Program-made: the position numbers and the translations under genes
Assembly (NCBI GenBank): GCA_900323505.1
Contig: OOIN01000036.1
Location: 372,001 to 436,000, forward strand
DNA length: 64,000 bases
Origin: Ustilago trichophora
Lineage: Eukaryota > Basidiomycota > Ustilaginomycetes > Ustilaginales > Ustilaginaceae
Direction: 5' to 3'
In this document: positions 1 to 9,729 of the stretch, piece by piece
Layout of the letters: each line of letters starts with the position of its first letter
How positions within the stretch are numbered: position 1 is the first letter of the stretch
Notes under the pieces: model-generated
Database searches by the model: none
What the model was told of the DNA's origin: nothing
Seen by the model: the letters and a program-made list of their open reading frames with translations, nothing else

Positions 1-627
1 GATGTTACCGAGGGGATGATCAAGGCTGGAATTTCCAATGCTCTTTCGGGAAGAAGCGGAGGTGGAAGGGAGGATATGGAGTTGTTGGGTGATGAATCTC
101 ATCTTTCCACTTTAAAGGCAATTGTTGAAGGTTGTTGGAAGAGGATGACCTATCACGAAGCCCACACCATTCTCGCCTCTGCACCGGAGGGAACATTCAC
201 CGTTCCACCCAAGATAGAAGACGGTCTAGCTAGCGAACACGAGCGATTCCTAGCCTCATCCGGTCCTGTGTTCGTTACACACTATCCACTTTCTCAGAAG
301 GCGTTTTACATGAAGCGCGCCTCGGACGAGGTTTTGGTGGAATGTTTCGATCTGTTGATCCCAACCCTGGGCGAATTGGTCGGTGGATCAGTACGCGAGT
401 ATCGACCTAGTCACTTGGAGCGAAATCTTTCCGATTTGAACTTGAACAACGAATCCATCAAGCACAAGTTGGATTGGTATCTTCAGGACCTGAAAATTTA
501 CGGTGGTGCCGTACAACATGCAGGCTTCGGAATGGGGTTGGAAAGGTTATTGGCTTGGGTGACCAACACGATCAGCGTTAAGGATGTCGTGCCTTTTCCT
601 AGGGTCAAAGGTCCGATCAGATTCTAA
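1..627 (+). CDS. Asparaginyl-tRNA synthetase, mitochondrial type (5' partial)
   Basis: C-terminal 208 codons of a class II aminoacyl-tRNA synthetase; the reading frame is already open at base 1, so the gene begins upstream of the window. Class IIb motif 3 is visible near the end as GFGMGLERLLAW, followed by a tail with DVVPFPR. The stretch KAFYMKR followed later by LGELVGGSVRE matches the bacterial and organellar AsnRS core rather than the eukaryotic cytosolic form, so it probably charges mitochondrial tRNA-Asn (as yeast Slm5 does). The stop TAA is at 625-627. It is convergent with the pseudouridine synthase gene, with about 170 bp between the two stops. No intron is seen in the visible part. 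AspRS is the main alternative, but the bacterial AsnRS-like tail disfavours it. Confidence 0.88.
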   Translation, partial: DVTEGMIKAGISNALSGRSGGGREDMELLGDESHLSTLKAIVEGCWKRMTYHEAHTILASAPEGTFTVPPKIEDGLASEHERFLASSGPVFVTHYPLSQKAFYMKRASDEVLVECFDLLIPTLGELVGGSVREYRPSHLERNLSDLNLNNESIKHKLDWYLQDLKIYGGAVQHAGFGMGLERLLAWVTNTISVKDVVPFPRVKGPIRF

Positions 628-794
628 TCACGCCAAAGAACATTAACACACACAATTACACATACACTTCTCATCTCCCATCTTTTTGTCTGCTCTTCCG
701 ACCGGTTGCGTACCATTGCATTTCCACGACTTGGACGTGTGAGAGAAAAAAGAGGCATTTTTTCCCGGTGAGATCAACATCCACATTAAACAGC

Positions 795-2963
795 TTAAAC
801 TTCATTCCGCGTAGCCAATTCAGCTTGTTTACGTTGGGCTCTACGTTGACCTGTAGTTTGGGCCCATCTTTGATTCTTCAACTCGTACGTCTCTTCCCTA
901 GCGCGCCGATCAAGTGGGATGTAGTTGGAGGCTCCTCTACCGGTACCATTTCCTAGGGGGATGATTCCACCTCGAGCGATATCTTTTTCCGTATTATCCG
1001 ATTGTCGCGACTCTGCGCTGTGGGTTGTGGGGAGACATGGGAAGCTAGCATCATCGAAAGTGGTTCTACTCGGTAGAGTTGCTAGATGAGGTGATGGACT
1101 GGCGAGGATGAAGTGTCTTGTTAATTCCGTACTGATGGCGAGTTGCGTCCAACTCTTATGCAACCTCAAAAGGTTACTACTTGCCGTGGCGAGGTTTTCG
1201 TTTTGCTCCGAGGTGGACATTTGGGCGAGAGAACCGTCGTAGGAGCCAACACGCCATTCGACGTCGCAGGGTAGGAATCCGCATTCCCACAGAACTAACG
1301 GTCGATCCGCTGCCATCTCGTAGTTCGGTTTGGTTGCGTAGACTTCCAAAGCATCATCCGAGATCTGGTGGGTTGAGGGGTCGCTGTTGAGGGTGGATTG
1401 GATCCACATCGGTAGACCTTGAGGCGTCTCCATAGAGCTGGTAGTGGAAGAAGTGGTGGAAGTGGCGTTGACGGGAAGCCACCATTTAATTGCCCCTCCT
1501 TCTTCTTCTCCTTCTTCCTCGGCTGGTAGCTGATCGAGTTTCGCATTGGCAGTTGGCCGAAGTGCACCGGTGGCAGCCAACCTCATCTTGACCCGATCGG
1601 CAGCAATCGCACCTTTTTCGGTATTCATCAACTCCTCGATCACGTTAGATTTCTCCAATCGTGCTCCGACCAGGAAAAGGATCGCCATAATGTTCCGCAC
1701 CTGATGGTACAAAAACGCCGTCCCTCTCAAGTTCAACACGTACATCTCCTCCCCTTCCCACCCATCCTCCTCCTCCTTCACCTTTCCTTCCACTGCTGCA
1801 CTAGTCGTCGGCCAGTGCGAAGAAACACGATCGATACTAACCCCATCGATCCTCCTCCTGTAGTTGGTGATCTGCTTGCTTGCATCGATCTTGCACAGAT
1901 TCCTAAAATCATGCTCACCCAACAGCCTGCTCGCCGCATCTCTCATGCTGTCTATGTCCAATCTCGTTGCGCCACTATCGATCGAAGCAGAGCTTTTCTC
2001 TGCACAGTTGTTGGGAGGGAAGAAGAGGCGGGGAGGACCACGGGGGAAGAAATACTTGTAGTGTCGATAGGTACAATCGAACCTGGAGCTGAAATTGGCT
2101 CTCACGGGACTCCAAGCTTGGATGCGAATCGACGTAGGCAGGATTCGGTTGAGAATGGCAACGTAGGGCAATTCGACGGATTCCAATCGGGAGTTTTGTT
2201 TCGCTTCGAGTTGCGCCTGCTCCTCGGGGGATAGTTTGGTTGGAGAGAACGAGGTGAGGGAGGAAGAGAATTGTTCTGAATGGGAGATACGTGCCCGCCA
2301 TTGGTTGACTTTTTTACTTCGAACCCAGAGTGCAACGACTTGTCCAGCAGCGCTTACTCCACGATCGGTTCTTCCGCATCGACTGAATCCCGCTCCATCC
2401 ATTCCCATCGCCGGATCGACCAACCTCGCCGTGCACAGCGCATCCCACAACACCGCCTCCACAGTCGGTAAGGTAGATCCAGACCCTGGACCACTAGTAT
2501 TCTGCGCAGCAAGTCCAGAATATCCGGCACCATCGTAGGAGAATCTAAGGGCGATTTTGCGACATGGTGAAGAGGCAAAGTCGAACTCTTTTGGTTTCTT
2601 CTCTTTCTTTCCTCCTTTGCCCTTCTTCTTGCCCTCTTTTTCGTTCTCCTCCGAGAGTGAAAAGGATGCAGTGGTGGTGTTCAAGTCAGATGTGAGCGAA
2701 GCGACGTGGGCGGCGGTATCTTTTTTGGCTTGGGAGGCACGAAGTGCGGTGGTTTGGGCTTCCAACTCTGCTATCCGCGAGAGGAGGGACTCTTTGGTCC
2801 AGTCTCGGTAGCGTTCTTTGGCTTCCATTTTGCGTTGCCAGATTCGGAGTTGGGTGTCGGCCCGAGGGCAGGGGTGGGTGGTGGTGAGGAATCGGAGTGA
2901 ATGCGTTGCGGTTGGATTCCTTGAATAGGACAGGGCTCGAAGAGGTGATCGCAGATTGACCAT
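795..2963 (-). CDS. DEG1: tRNA pseudouridine(38/39) synthase, Deg1/Pus3 family
   Basis: TruA-family pseudouridine synthase that modifies U38/U39 in the tRNA anticodon stem-loop. The N-terminus has a coiled-coil segment (LLSRIAELEAQ), then a Lys-rich linker, the TruA fold starting at KIALRFSYDGAGYSGLA, and the catalytic motif CGRTDRGVSA (Asp200 counted from the ATG at 2963, Asp155 from the ATG at 2828). Lengths are 722 or 677 aa, well above yeast Deg1 (442 aa), because of Ser/Glu-rich insertions after the core. Two in-frame ATGs are possible: 2828 begins directly at the Pus3-like MEAKERYRDW, whereas 2963 adds 45 residues rich in Arg/Ser and poor in acidic residues, resembling a mitochondrial presequence. 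The frame continues open upstream of 2963 without an ATG. The upstream region holds A-rich tracts (3069-3152). No intron. Confidence 0.87.
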   Translation of the reverse strand: MVNLRSPLRALSYSRNPTATHSLRFLTTTHPCPRADTQLRIWQRKMEAKERYRDWTKESLLSRIAELEAQTTALRASQAKKDTAAHVASLTSDLNTTTASFSLSEENEKEGKKKGKGGKKEKKPKEFDFASSPCRKIALRFSYDGAGYSGLAAQNTSGPGSGSTLPTVEAVLWDALCTARLVDPAMGMDGAGFSRCGRTDRGVSAAGQVVALWVRSKKVNQWRARISHSEQFSSSLTSFSPTKLSPEEQAQLEAKQNSRLESVELPYVAILNRILPTSIRIQAWSPVRANFSSRFDCTYRHYKYFFPRGPPRLFFPPNNCAEKSSASIDSGATRLDIDSMRDAASRLLGEHDFRNLCKIDASKQITNYRRRIDGVSIDRVSSHWPTTSAAVEGKVKEEEDGWEGEEMYVLNLRGTAFLYHQVRNIMAILFLVGARLEKSNVIEELMNTEKGAIAADRVKMRLAATGALRPTANAKLDQLPAEEEGEEEGGAIKWWLPVNATSTTSSTTSSMETPQGLPMWIQSTLNSDPSTHQISDDALEVYATKPNYEMAADRPLVLWECGFLPCDVEWRVGSYDGSLAQMSTSEQNENLATASSNLLRLHKSWTQLAISTELTRHFILASPSPHLATLPSRTTFDDASFPCLPTTHSAESRQSDNTEKDIARGGIIPLGNGTGRGASNYIPLDRRAREETYELKNQRWAQTTGQRRAQRKQAELATRNEV

Positions 2964-3362
2964 GCAGAAGTGAGAAGAGTGTAGAGGAGATGGAACAAGG
3001 TAAAGGTGATGATGGTATGTAGGGAGAGAGGAGGATGCGAAGAAGAAGTGAAAGTGGAGGAAGAACATAAAAAAAAAAGAATCGCAAGCCAACAAGACGA
3101 GCTTGTCCGACTACCGAAAAAAAAAAAACAAAAACAAAACAAAACAAAAAAAGGAAACGCTTCGATAAACTTTCATCCCTTTGGACTCTGCAGAAGCCTC
3201 CACGATGCTCATTCATGTACAGTAACCACTTGGCCAGTAGATCTCTCGTACCCTCACAAGAGCTCTCAAGATCGCTCATCTCACACAGCTTTGGGCTTTT
3301 GGTTGGTTTCTGGATGTGGTTACAACTTTACTTTGTATTGTCCTTTACTCTACCCCCCCTTC

Positions 3363-6300
3363 TCACGTGTGGCTCAAATGATCGACCACCAGTACACCGT
3401 CACTCTCAGCAAATGGATACGAGTAGCTGCTGAGAAACTGCTTGATGAAGCCACCCACTTTAACCCTCCTCTTGTCCGTCTCTTTGCTGCTGTGTTTACC
3501 CTTGCCAATCGCCAAGTACGCCAGTCCTTGCATGCCTTCGGCCTCCAAGCCGAGCAAAAACTCTTCCGTCAGCTCTACGGCTTCTTTGGCGTGCAAGCCG
3601 TGCAGGTCGAGCAAGCATTCGGTACGCTCGTCTGCCGACAGGTTGGCCATGAGTGATGAAGCCTGGCTGCCTTGTAGAGCTGCAGGTCGAACAACGCCGA
3701 GGCAGAGACCGAGGCCATTGCCTACGATCTTGCCGCGCTGGTTTCGCGCACCGGCTTCGGTGCTGTGGGCGGCGGCGTTGGATCCGGAGGCGTTGGGATC
3801 GCTGAGACGCGAACGCAGTTCGCCAAGGCGCTCTTTGACGATGGCATGGGCTGCACTGCGCGATTCGTCCTCGTACTGATGGTTGAGCGACGAAGCCTCC
3901 TTGCTAAATTTCTTTGCCGAGGCGACGTCGCCTTTGCGGTACGCTTCGGAAGCTCGCGCAAGCAGCTTGTTCCGTTGCTCGGCGAGGGAGAGCACATCGC
4001 CTCGGTGAGTCTGATATGTCTCGGCTGCACTGCTTCCCGTCAGCAGCGTCGGCAGAAGTGCCGAAGGGCGCAATGGGATTCGAGCTGAAGCGCGAGGGCC
4101 CGCAGGAGCTCCTTTCCCGGGTAATTTGCTTTCTGCTGCACCTGCGCCGGGCTGTGGACGCATGGGAGCTGCCTTGGAATGAATGCTGATGACACCCTGC
4201 GCATCACTTTGCGCCCTCGTGACAGCATCTGTAGGAGCCTTCTTCTGCACCGTCGATGCCCATCGGTTCCTCGATGCATCTGTACCTCCACCCAGCGTGG
4301 CAGCATACGAGGTCTTGGACGGCGTATCTTTGGAAGCAGCTCCGAGCACCGGGAAGTCCTCTCTTGCACCACTTCCAGCTCCTGAAGGTCCCCAGCTGTC
4401 GGCAGGTTCGAGCATCGAAGTAGAGCGCAGGCTGTTGGCATCGTTGACATGCAACCCCGATACGATCCCCGTAGCAAGCTGGTTGAGGGCATCGTAGTCG
4501 TGGAGGAAATTGCATGGGTTGTGAGCGCAATGCCCCTTGAGCCAGTATCGACATACTGCTCGGTTGTCCAAATCGTGGGAGAAGCGACAGTCACTTCGTC
4601 GGCATTCTCCAGCGAGATAGTATCTGCAGACACGGTTGGCGCCTGGTCCCGATGGACTAGAGGCGACTTCGAATCGCGGTGCAAGCTGTGAGGAGCCCGA
4701 CCTGGACAGAGCCGGACGCTGGCCACGGTTGGCACCGAGACCGAGGGCCTCCCTGGACATGACATTGACGCCGGCCTTGACGCCGGCAGTGGCTGGCAGC
4801 TGAGCTGGAGCAAAACGAGGCGAGTTGGCCGCCGAAGGACCAGTGGGTATGCGGTGTGCTGGAGGACCCCCAGAGAGTAAGGATCGCGTCCCGTCACCGA
4901 GAGGCTTGCCGTCGTTCTCCCAGATGGCATTCAGTGTCTTTTCGACGTCGTAGTTGTACATGACGAGGGCCTCGTCGACCTGCTCAGGGCTCCATTCTGA
5001 CGATCCAGCTTTGGTGCCCGTGACAAGGATCGAGTAGAGCATGTCGAAGGGCGTAAGCGGCGCCGTGGGTTCAGCACCAAGTGCGTTGGGTTCAGAAGCA
5101 TCAAAGACGTTGCTCGGATCCGAGTTGGGCCAACCGCTCTGATACGAGTTCTGCGCACCAAACGATGGGGCCGAGGTCCAGCCAGCATCGGGATCATACG
5201 TGGTAAAGCCAGCATAGCTGAGCGGTTGCTGCTGTGTAGGCTTGATGGTACCGAAGGGCGAGAATTCGTCGTCGTCGTCATCGCCGGCGCCGGCATGGCT
5301 CTTGTTGGCAAGGGCAAGATTGGTGCTGCTGGCGTTGGAGCTTGGACGGCGTACGAGATGGGGTGCTGGACGAGTTGGGGTGAGAGCGGCGGCGGCAGCG
5401 GTGGTGGTGGTGGTGGTGGTGGTGGAAGAACCGGTGCGCGGCTTGAACTCGGAAGCTCCAATGTTGAGTTTGGGAGAGCCAAACGGAGAGGGAGATGCGG
5501 GACGACTGCCAGCATTACCGATCACGCCCAGAGGCAGCGACGACATGGGTGAGGCAGCACCTGCAGCAGCAGCGCCGTTGGAGGAGGCGAGGCTGGTGGT
5601 AGAAAGGTTGGAGAGGGTGCGATTCCAAGGCCTGGGTGAAGCGCGGGGTGAACCGGAGCCGATGACGCCTGGATGTGGTCTAGGGCTGGCTGCGGTGGCG
5701 TTTGCGCTCGCACTGGCAGAAGGCCAGACAGGACTGGCGAGCGAAGCTAGCGCACTCGAGCCAAGGTGAGGCGAAGTTGGGCGCTGTGAGACCACAAATG
5801 CAGATGCCGGTACCTCTGTGGGGGTGCCAAAGGAAGAGGCGGGCGAAAAAGATGGTCGGGATGGCGTCCATGGACGAGAGGTGGAGAAGGAGCGAATGCT
5901 TGCCGGGCGTCGAACTGGCGACTGGTTGGGGTTTGAGGAGAATTGGATTCCCGTAGGCTGCACATCCTCTCGATGACGGTGCATAAGATCGAGCACAAGA
6001 TTGTCGATGCGTGCAGAAGGGGAAGGGACACCCTCGATCGCATAGAGAGCGTTGGCGAGCGTGGCTCGGACCTTGTCGATGCGCTCTTCCTCGTCGAGAT
6101 GTTGGTCATTGAGGGTGGCAATGATGTCTGCAGTGTAGTCAGGCGTAGGAGCCGAGGTGGAGGTCCTTCGGCTGCTGGATGTGGAAAAGGTGCGATGATG
6201 GGAGAGCGCCTGGATGGACAGCTGCTGCGCCTTGAACGAGGAGGAAAGAGGAGGAGAGGTGGCTATGGATGAAGCATCGTCATCATCTACGCCGTTGGCG

Positions 6301-6653
6301 TTGGCGTTGCCCTGCTCATCGGGAAACTCTGGCTGCGACAAAAGCGTGGATGGCAGATACGCATCGTATGCCGACAGATCTCGGTCAGCAGCACCCTCGT
6401 CCGAGGCAGAGGCGGAAGCTGAAGAGGAGAGGGAGGAGGGCTTGTGTGGCTTGAAAGCAGCGGTGAGAAGTGGAGCTACACCGGCTGCGGAAGTTGCCAA
6501 AGATGAAGATGTGGAAGAAGCGGTTGTGTTGGATGTCGCGGTTGTCGAGTTGGAAGAGAACGACTGGGGATGGGTGGCGGAACCATTTGGATTTTTGGCG
6601 ACCAGGATGGAATCGAGAAAAGATCTGGCATACGAAGCTTGTTTGGTCGACAT
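3363..6653 (-). CDS. PAM2, UBA-like, CCCH zinc finger, DUF1771 and Smr domain protein
   Basis: A 1096-aa, Ser/Ala/Pro-rich protein with an ordered set of RNA-linked modules. A PAM2-like motif (LNIGASEFKP, residues 396-405) fits the poly(A)-binding-protein MLLE ligand consensus. A CUE/UBA-like helical segment lies at about 535-582. Two CCCH zinc fingers start at C676 and C701, each with a following C/C/H set. DUF1771 is at about 877-940 and the Smr domain at 1014-1095, with the DLHGLH motif and GKGKHS loop. Smr domains of Cue2/N4BP2 are endonucleases in no-go mRNA decay; plant CID5/CID7 proteins combine PAM2, CUE and Smr. An mRNA-surveillance or decay role on polyadenylated mRNA is therefore inferred. 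A run of eight Thr codons follows PAM2. The ATG at 6653 is the only good start. No intron is seen. It is divergent from PAF1. Confidence 0.8.
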   Translation of the reverse strand: MSTKQASYARSFLDSILVAKNPNGSATHPQSFSSNSTTATSNTTASSTSSSLATSAAGVAPLLTAAFKPHKPSSLSSSASASASDEGAADRDLSAYDAYLPSTLLSQPEFPDEQGNANANGVDDDDASSIATSPPLSSSFKAQQLSIQALSHHRTFSTSSSRRTSTSAPTPDYTADIIATLNDQHLDEEERIDKVRATLANALYAIEGVPSPSARIDNLVLDLMHRHREDVQPTGIQFSSNPNQSPVRRPASIRSFSTSRPWTPSRPSFSPASSFGTPTEVPASAFVVSQRPTSPHLGSSALASLASPVWPSASASANATAASPRPHPGVIGSGSPRASPRPWNRTLSNLSTTSLASSNGAAAAGAASPMSSLPLGVIGNAGSRPASPSPFGSPKLNIGASEFKPRTGSSTTTTTTTTAAAAALTPTRPAPHLVRRPSSNASSTNLALANKSHAGAGDDDDDEFSPFGTIKPTQQQPLSYAGFTTYDPDAGWTSAPSFGAQNSYQSGWPNSDPSNVFDASEPNALGAEPTAPLTPFDMLYSILVTGTKAGSSEWSPEQVDEALVMYNYDVEKTLNAIWENDGKPLGDGTRSLLSGGPPAHRIPTGPSAANSPRFAPAQLPATAGVKAGVNVMSREALGLGANRGQRPALSRSGSSQLAPRFEVASSPSGPGANRVCRYYLAGECRRSDCRFSHDLDNRAVCRYWLKGHCAHNPCNFLHDYDALNQLATGIVSGLHVNDANSLRSTSMLEPADSWGPSGAGSGAREDFPVLGAASKDTPSKTSYAATLGGGTDASRNRWASTVQKKAPTDAVTRAQSDAQGVISIHSKAAPMRPQPGAGAAESKLPGKGAPAGPRASARIPLRPSALLPTLLTGSSAAETYQTHRGDVLSLAEQRNKLLARASEAYRKGDVASAKKFSKEASSLNHQYEDESRSAAHAIVKERLGELRSRLSDPNASGSNAAAHSTEAGARNQRGKIVGNGLGLCLGVVRPAALQGSQASSLMANLSADERTECLLDLHGLHAKEAVELTEEFLLGLEAEGMQGLAYLAIGKGKHSSKETDKRRVKVGGFIKQFLSSYSYPFAESDGVLVVDHLSHT

Positions 6654-7049
6654 TTGTGCGCAGCAGTGAGGAGCAGCTCAACGTTGATCAGCGTTGAGCA
6701 TGCAGGAATCGAAGAGAAAAGAAAAGAGGAAGAGGAAAGAAGCGATTAAGGATGCCGAAGTCGATGGCGTGGACGAAAGTAAATGGATGAGAACTGCATT
6801 GCAGTGAGGGTTAGCCTCACTGATGAGAGCTCGAGAGAAGAAGCCAGCAAGCGCGACCGACGCCTAAGCTGAGCTGGGAAGAGATGGTGTGGTGCGCGAT
6901 GCCGTCCAAGATGATGGCCCAAAGTGAGATGTGATACAGTAGTACAGTATGATGGAAAGTCAAAGCTGAGTGTGTGTGTGTGGATGCTGTTGCGGCTGTC
7001 GCTGTCGTTGTCGTTTGGGCCAAAAAGGTCAGACTGAGCTCAAAATGGC

Positions 7050-7050
<1 letters not shown>

Positions 7051-7089
<39 letters not shown>
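7051..7089. repeat. (TC)19 dinucleotide microsatellite upstream of PAF1
   Basis: Uninterrupted TC run in the divergent Smr-protein/PAF1 promoter. It is probably length-variable between strains. Confidence 0.9.
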
Positions 7090-7094
<5 letters not shown>

Positions 7095-7212
7095 CCCAGA
7101 CCAATTTGTTATCATTATTATTTAAATTTAAATGTTTGGGAGCGCGTTTGGCGCATTTCAGGGGTCTCGAACAGCACGTTCCTCTCTCTTTTCTTTCTTT
7201 TTTCTCATATCG

Positions 7213-7248
<36 letters not shown>
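7213..7248. repeat. 36-base A homopolymer in PAF1 leader
   Basis: Uninterrupted A run about 210 bp before the PAF1 ATG, followed by an AAC repeat. In a transcribed leader this would be a long internal oligo(A), a possible poly(A)-binding-protein site. Confidence 0.9.
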
Positions 7249-7249
<1 letters not shown>

Positions 7250-7458
7250 AACAACAACTCCACCTCACAGCTCCCATACTTTTTTTTTCTCTTGAATTTG
7301 TTACATCCTCTACTTCCCACAACTACCATCTCGGCTCCGAGACGCGTCTGCGCAATACATCATGTGTTGAGTTCTTCTCAATCCATCTTTGCATGCCACC
7401 TTGTTCCACTCACACCACCATCTTTGCTCTTGCGTCATTACAACGACATCCAACCGAC

Positions 7459-9573
7459 ATGTCGTATTCAAACGGAGCCAGCGCCGCACCCGGTGCCAGC
7501 TCCTCCAGCTCAGGCTCACGATCCAAGCGTGAACTCATCGACCGTGTCAGATATCCCAACCCCATCCCTCTCCCTCCGTATCCGCCAAAGCTCGTCAAGA
7601 TCCCTACAGAGCCTTCCAGATATGCCAATCCGCACTTTGCCGACCGTCTCGCCAGCCAGCAACCCATTCCCATGGTTGTCGACGTTCATGCCGGCATGCC
7701 GATCGATCTTGCCAATTTCCAAAACTTGTGGGAAGGCGATCTGTCCGAAGTAGTGGTCCCTGCTACTGCAAAGCTCGACGCAGATGTTCTCGACGATGCG
7801 GATGCTTTCTTGCTTCAGGACTTTGCTACGAACCTTCCTGCTACAACTGCGTCCAACTCGGCTTCCGGTGCTATTGGTCTCATCACCTCGTTGAAGGCAA
7901 CCGACGATCCCGCATCCCAAGCAACGCTCCAAGCCGCCATCCAGCAGCGTCATACACAATCCCTCGGTCCAGGCGCCAAAGCCGCACTCGCAGCCGACGA
8001 CGTCACATGGCTTCGTAGGACCGAATACCTCAGTGCACAGCAAAAGAATGCTCAGCAGCAAGTTCAAAAACCCAAAGTCACCGAACGCATCGATGTCTCG
8101 CGTCAAGCACAGCTCGCCAAGATCGAAAAATCGTTCAAAGACGCCCAGAAACCGCTTTCCTCGCTCGTCCATCCGCACAAGAAGGGAGTCAAGGCTCTTC
8201 AGGTCTTCGACTTCCTCCCCGATCCAGAGACCTGGGCTACCAACTACCAGGTCGTCCGCTTTATCGACCATCCCGGTCGCATCGTCAATGGTGTTCCTCA
8301 GACCGACCCTCGTCTCGACGTCGCGCTCTTCCGCCCCGTCAATGCTGCCGATGGAGAGCAGAGGGTCTCGTACTATCTGCCTGCGGGTGAAGACATCTCC
8401 CAAGATCCAGAGGCACCCATGACGCTCATCGACAATCGCGAGGTTGAGGAGAACAACGCTCGTAGACTTCGAAAGAGGAGAAGGACCGGCAGATTCCCCA
8501 TCCCTCCTCCCCAGCCGGAGGATGCAGATGACGAAAATGCACCCGACAAACTTCTCAACAAGGACTATGCTACCGCATACAAGCTCTCGCGTGACTACGT
8601 ACCCAAGGATACCACAGAGACGGCTCACGATGTTTTGCTGCTCACCCTCGACGATGGCATCCCCGACGCAGACCCCGATGCCGATGTTGATCCCATCAAG
8701 GGTGTCGAGGCCTCTTCTTCCAAGCCGACTCGAGACAATGGTGATGGTGACGATGATCTTTTCGGCGATGACGACGACGACGACGACGCAGCAGCCGATG
8801 ACAACAACGCCATCGTCACTGAGCAGCCGATCAACTCGACGCTTCCACCGCAGTCCGCATTCGAACGGGCAAAGCGATCGCGTCGATCGGCGGCTACCAA
8901 GGGCAAAGAGCGAGACGAGCAGCCCTCTGGACAGGGACTCGGTCCGACGCGTTCGAAAGCGTACGCCTACTACCACAAGGTCGGCATGCGTTTCACCCTC
9001 CGCGTCTGGCGTTCTCGTTTTGCCAACAACGAGAAGCTTCGCAATCGCGATCGCAGATATCCCGGAAAGTGGGATGCCATCGTTCTGTCGCATCGCGAGC
9101 TGGAGGAGAGGGAGAAGCTCAAGAGGATGCATGTTCGAAGTCAGGTGGACGATGTGGGTGAGTTGGAGGCTTATGAGGCGAGTGATGAGGAGATTGGCCA
9201 AGATGGTGTGGAGGTCGAGGCGAATGGTGCGGGGGAAGAGGGTCGAGTTGATGCTGATGCTGATGCTGGTGCGGATGTGGATGTGGATGTGGATGGTGGT
9301 GACGACGTTCGTGGTAGCGATGAGGAGGATCAGCAGAGGGATCAGGTCAACGACGATGAGGATGACAACAGCGATGATGAGGATGACGAGGATGGGACAG
9401 TCGATGGAGACGAGGAGCTCGCTGCTCTGCGTGCAGAGGCTGGAGAAGCTGGTCAAGACCTCGACGTCGAGGAAGGTTCTAGACGATCACGTCGACGATC
9501 CGCTGCCGTCGCCTCTGATCAAACCTCCGACTCGAACGCCATCGCAGCCATGGAAGAGGACGATGACGAGTGA
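7459..9573 (+). CDS. PAF1: RNA polymerase II-associated factor 1 (Paf1)
   Basis: Core subunit of the Paf1 complex, a nuclear elongation factor needed for H2B ubiquitination and H3K4/K79 methylation during Pol II transcription. The protein is 704 aa. The signature N-terminus (ELIDRVRYPNPIP, then VKIPTEPSRYANPHFADRL) follows a short Ser/Ala leader; the middle has FLPDPETWATNYQVVRFIDHP. The C-terminal third is extremely acidic (D/E runs and short DADAD/VDVDV repeats coded by hexamer repeats near 9251-9300), as in other Paf1 proteins. The ATG at 7459 was chosen because it directly precedes the conserved N-terminus; the open frame upstream is low-complexity. Single exon. Convergent with the Zn2Cys6 gene; only about 155 bp separate the stops. 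Confidence 0.93.
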   Translation: MSYSNGASAAPGASSSSSGSRSKRELIDRVRYPNPIPLPPYPPKLVKIPTEPSRYANPHFADRLASQQPIPMVVDVHAGMPIDLANFQNLWEGDLSEVVVPATAKLDADVLDDADAFLLQDFATNLPATTASNSASGAIGLITSLKATDDPASQATLQAAIQQRHTQSLGPGAKAALAADDVTWLRRTEYLSAQQKNAQQQVQKPKVTERIDVSRQAQLAKIEKSFKDAQKPLSSLVHPHKKGVKALQVFDFLPDPETWATNYQVVRFIDHPGRIVNGVPQTDPRLDVALFRPVNAADGEQRVSYYLPAGEDISQDPEAPMTLIDNREVEENNARRLRKRRRTGRFPIPPPQPEDADDENAPDKLLNKDYATAYKLSRDYVPKDTTETAHDVLLLTLDDGIPDADPDADVDPIKGVEASSSKPTRDNGDGDDDLFGDDDDDDDAAADDNNAIVTEQPINSTLPPQSAFERAKRSRRSAATKGKERDEQPSGQGLGPTRSKAYAYYHKVGMRFTLRVWRSRFANNEKLRNRDRRYPGKWDAIVLSHRELEEREKLKRMHVRSQVDDVGELEAYEASDEEIGQDGVEVEANGAGEEGRVDADADAGADVDVDVDGGDDVRGSDEEDQQRDQVNDDEDDNSDDEDDEDGTVDGDEELAALRAEAGEAGQDLDVEEGSRRSRRRSAAVASDQTSDSNAIAAMEEDDDE

Positions 9574-9729
9574 ATATTTCTCCAACTCTCATCCATAATC
9601 CTCGCAATCAAAAAGCTCCATTCCCTCGAATCCCCCACATCAAACGTTTGACATCACTCTCTACCTTTTCGATTTGAATGAGACTTTCTTACTTTTGTAT
9701 TATTTCACATGATACAAAATATCGTCAAC

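Larger units (their letters stand above)
6654..7458. promoter_or_regulatory. Divergent promoter between Smr-protein gene and PAF1, with TC and poly-A tracts
   Basis: Gene-free 805 bp between two divergently transcribed genes. It contains a pure (TC)19 run at 7051-7089, a 36-base A homopolymer at 7213-7248, and a pyrimidine-rich leader (7181-7203) before PAF1. Homopolymeric A tracts exclude nucleosomes in fungi, so a shared open promoter is plausible. No TATA box stands out. The frame of PAF1 stays open upstream through the A tract, but this looks like low-complexity 5' UTR rather than protein. Confidence 0.5.

Noticed and set aside
7132..7458. N-terminal extension of Paf1
   Set aside because: Open frame through poly-A (poly-Lys) and leader sequence; no conservation expected, and the conserved N-terminus begins after the ATG at 7459.
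7516..9456. A 646-codon minus-strand frame opposite PAF1
   Set aside because: Antisense shadow of the GC3-rich PAF1 coding sequence; no domain.
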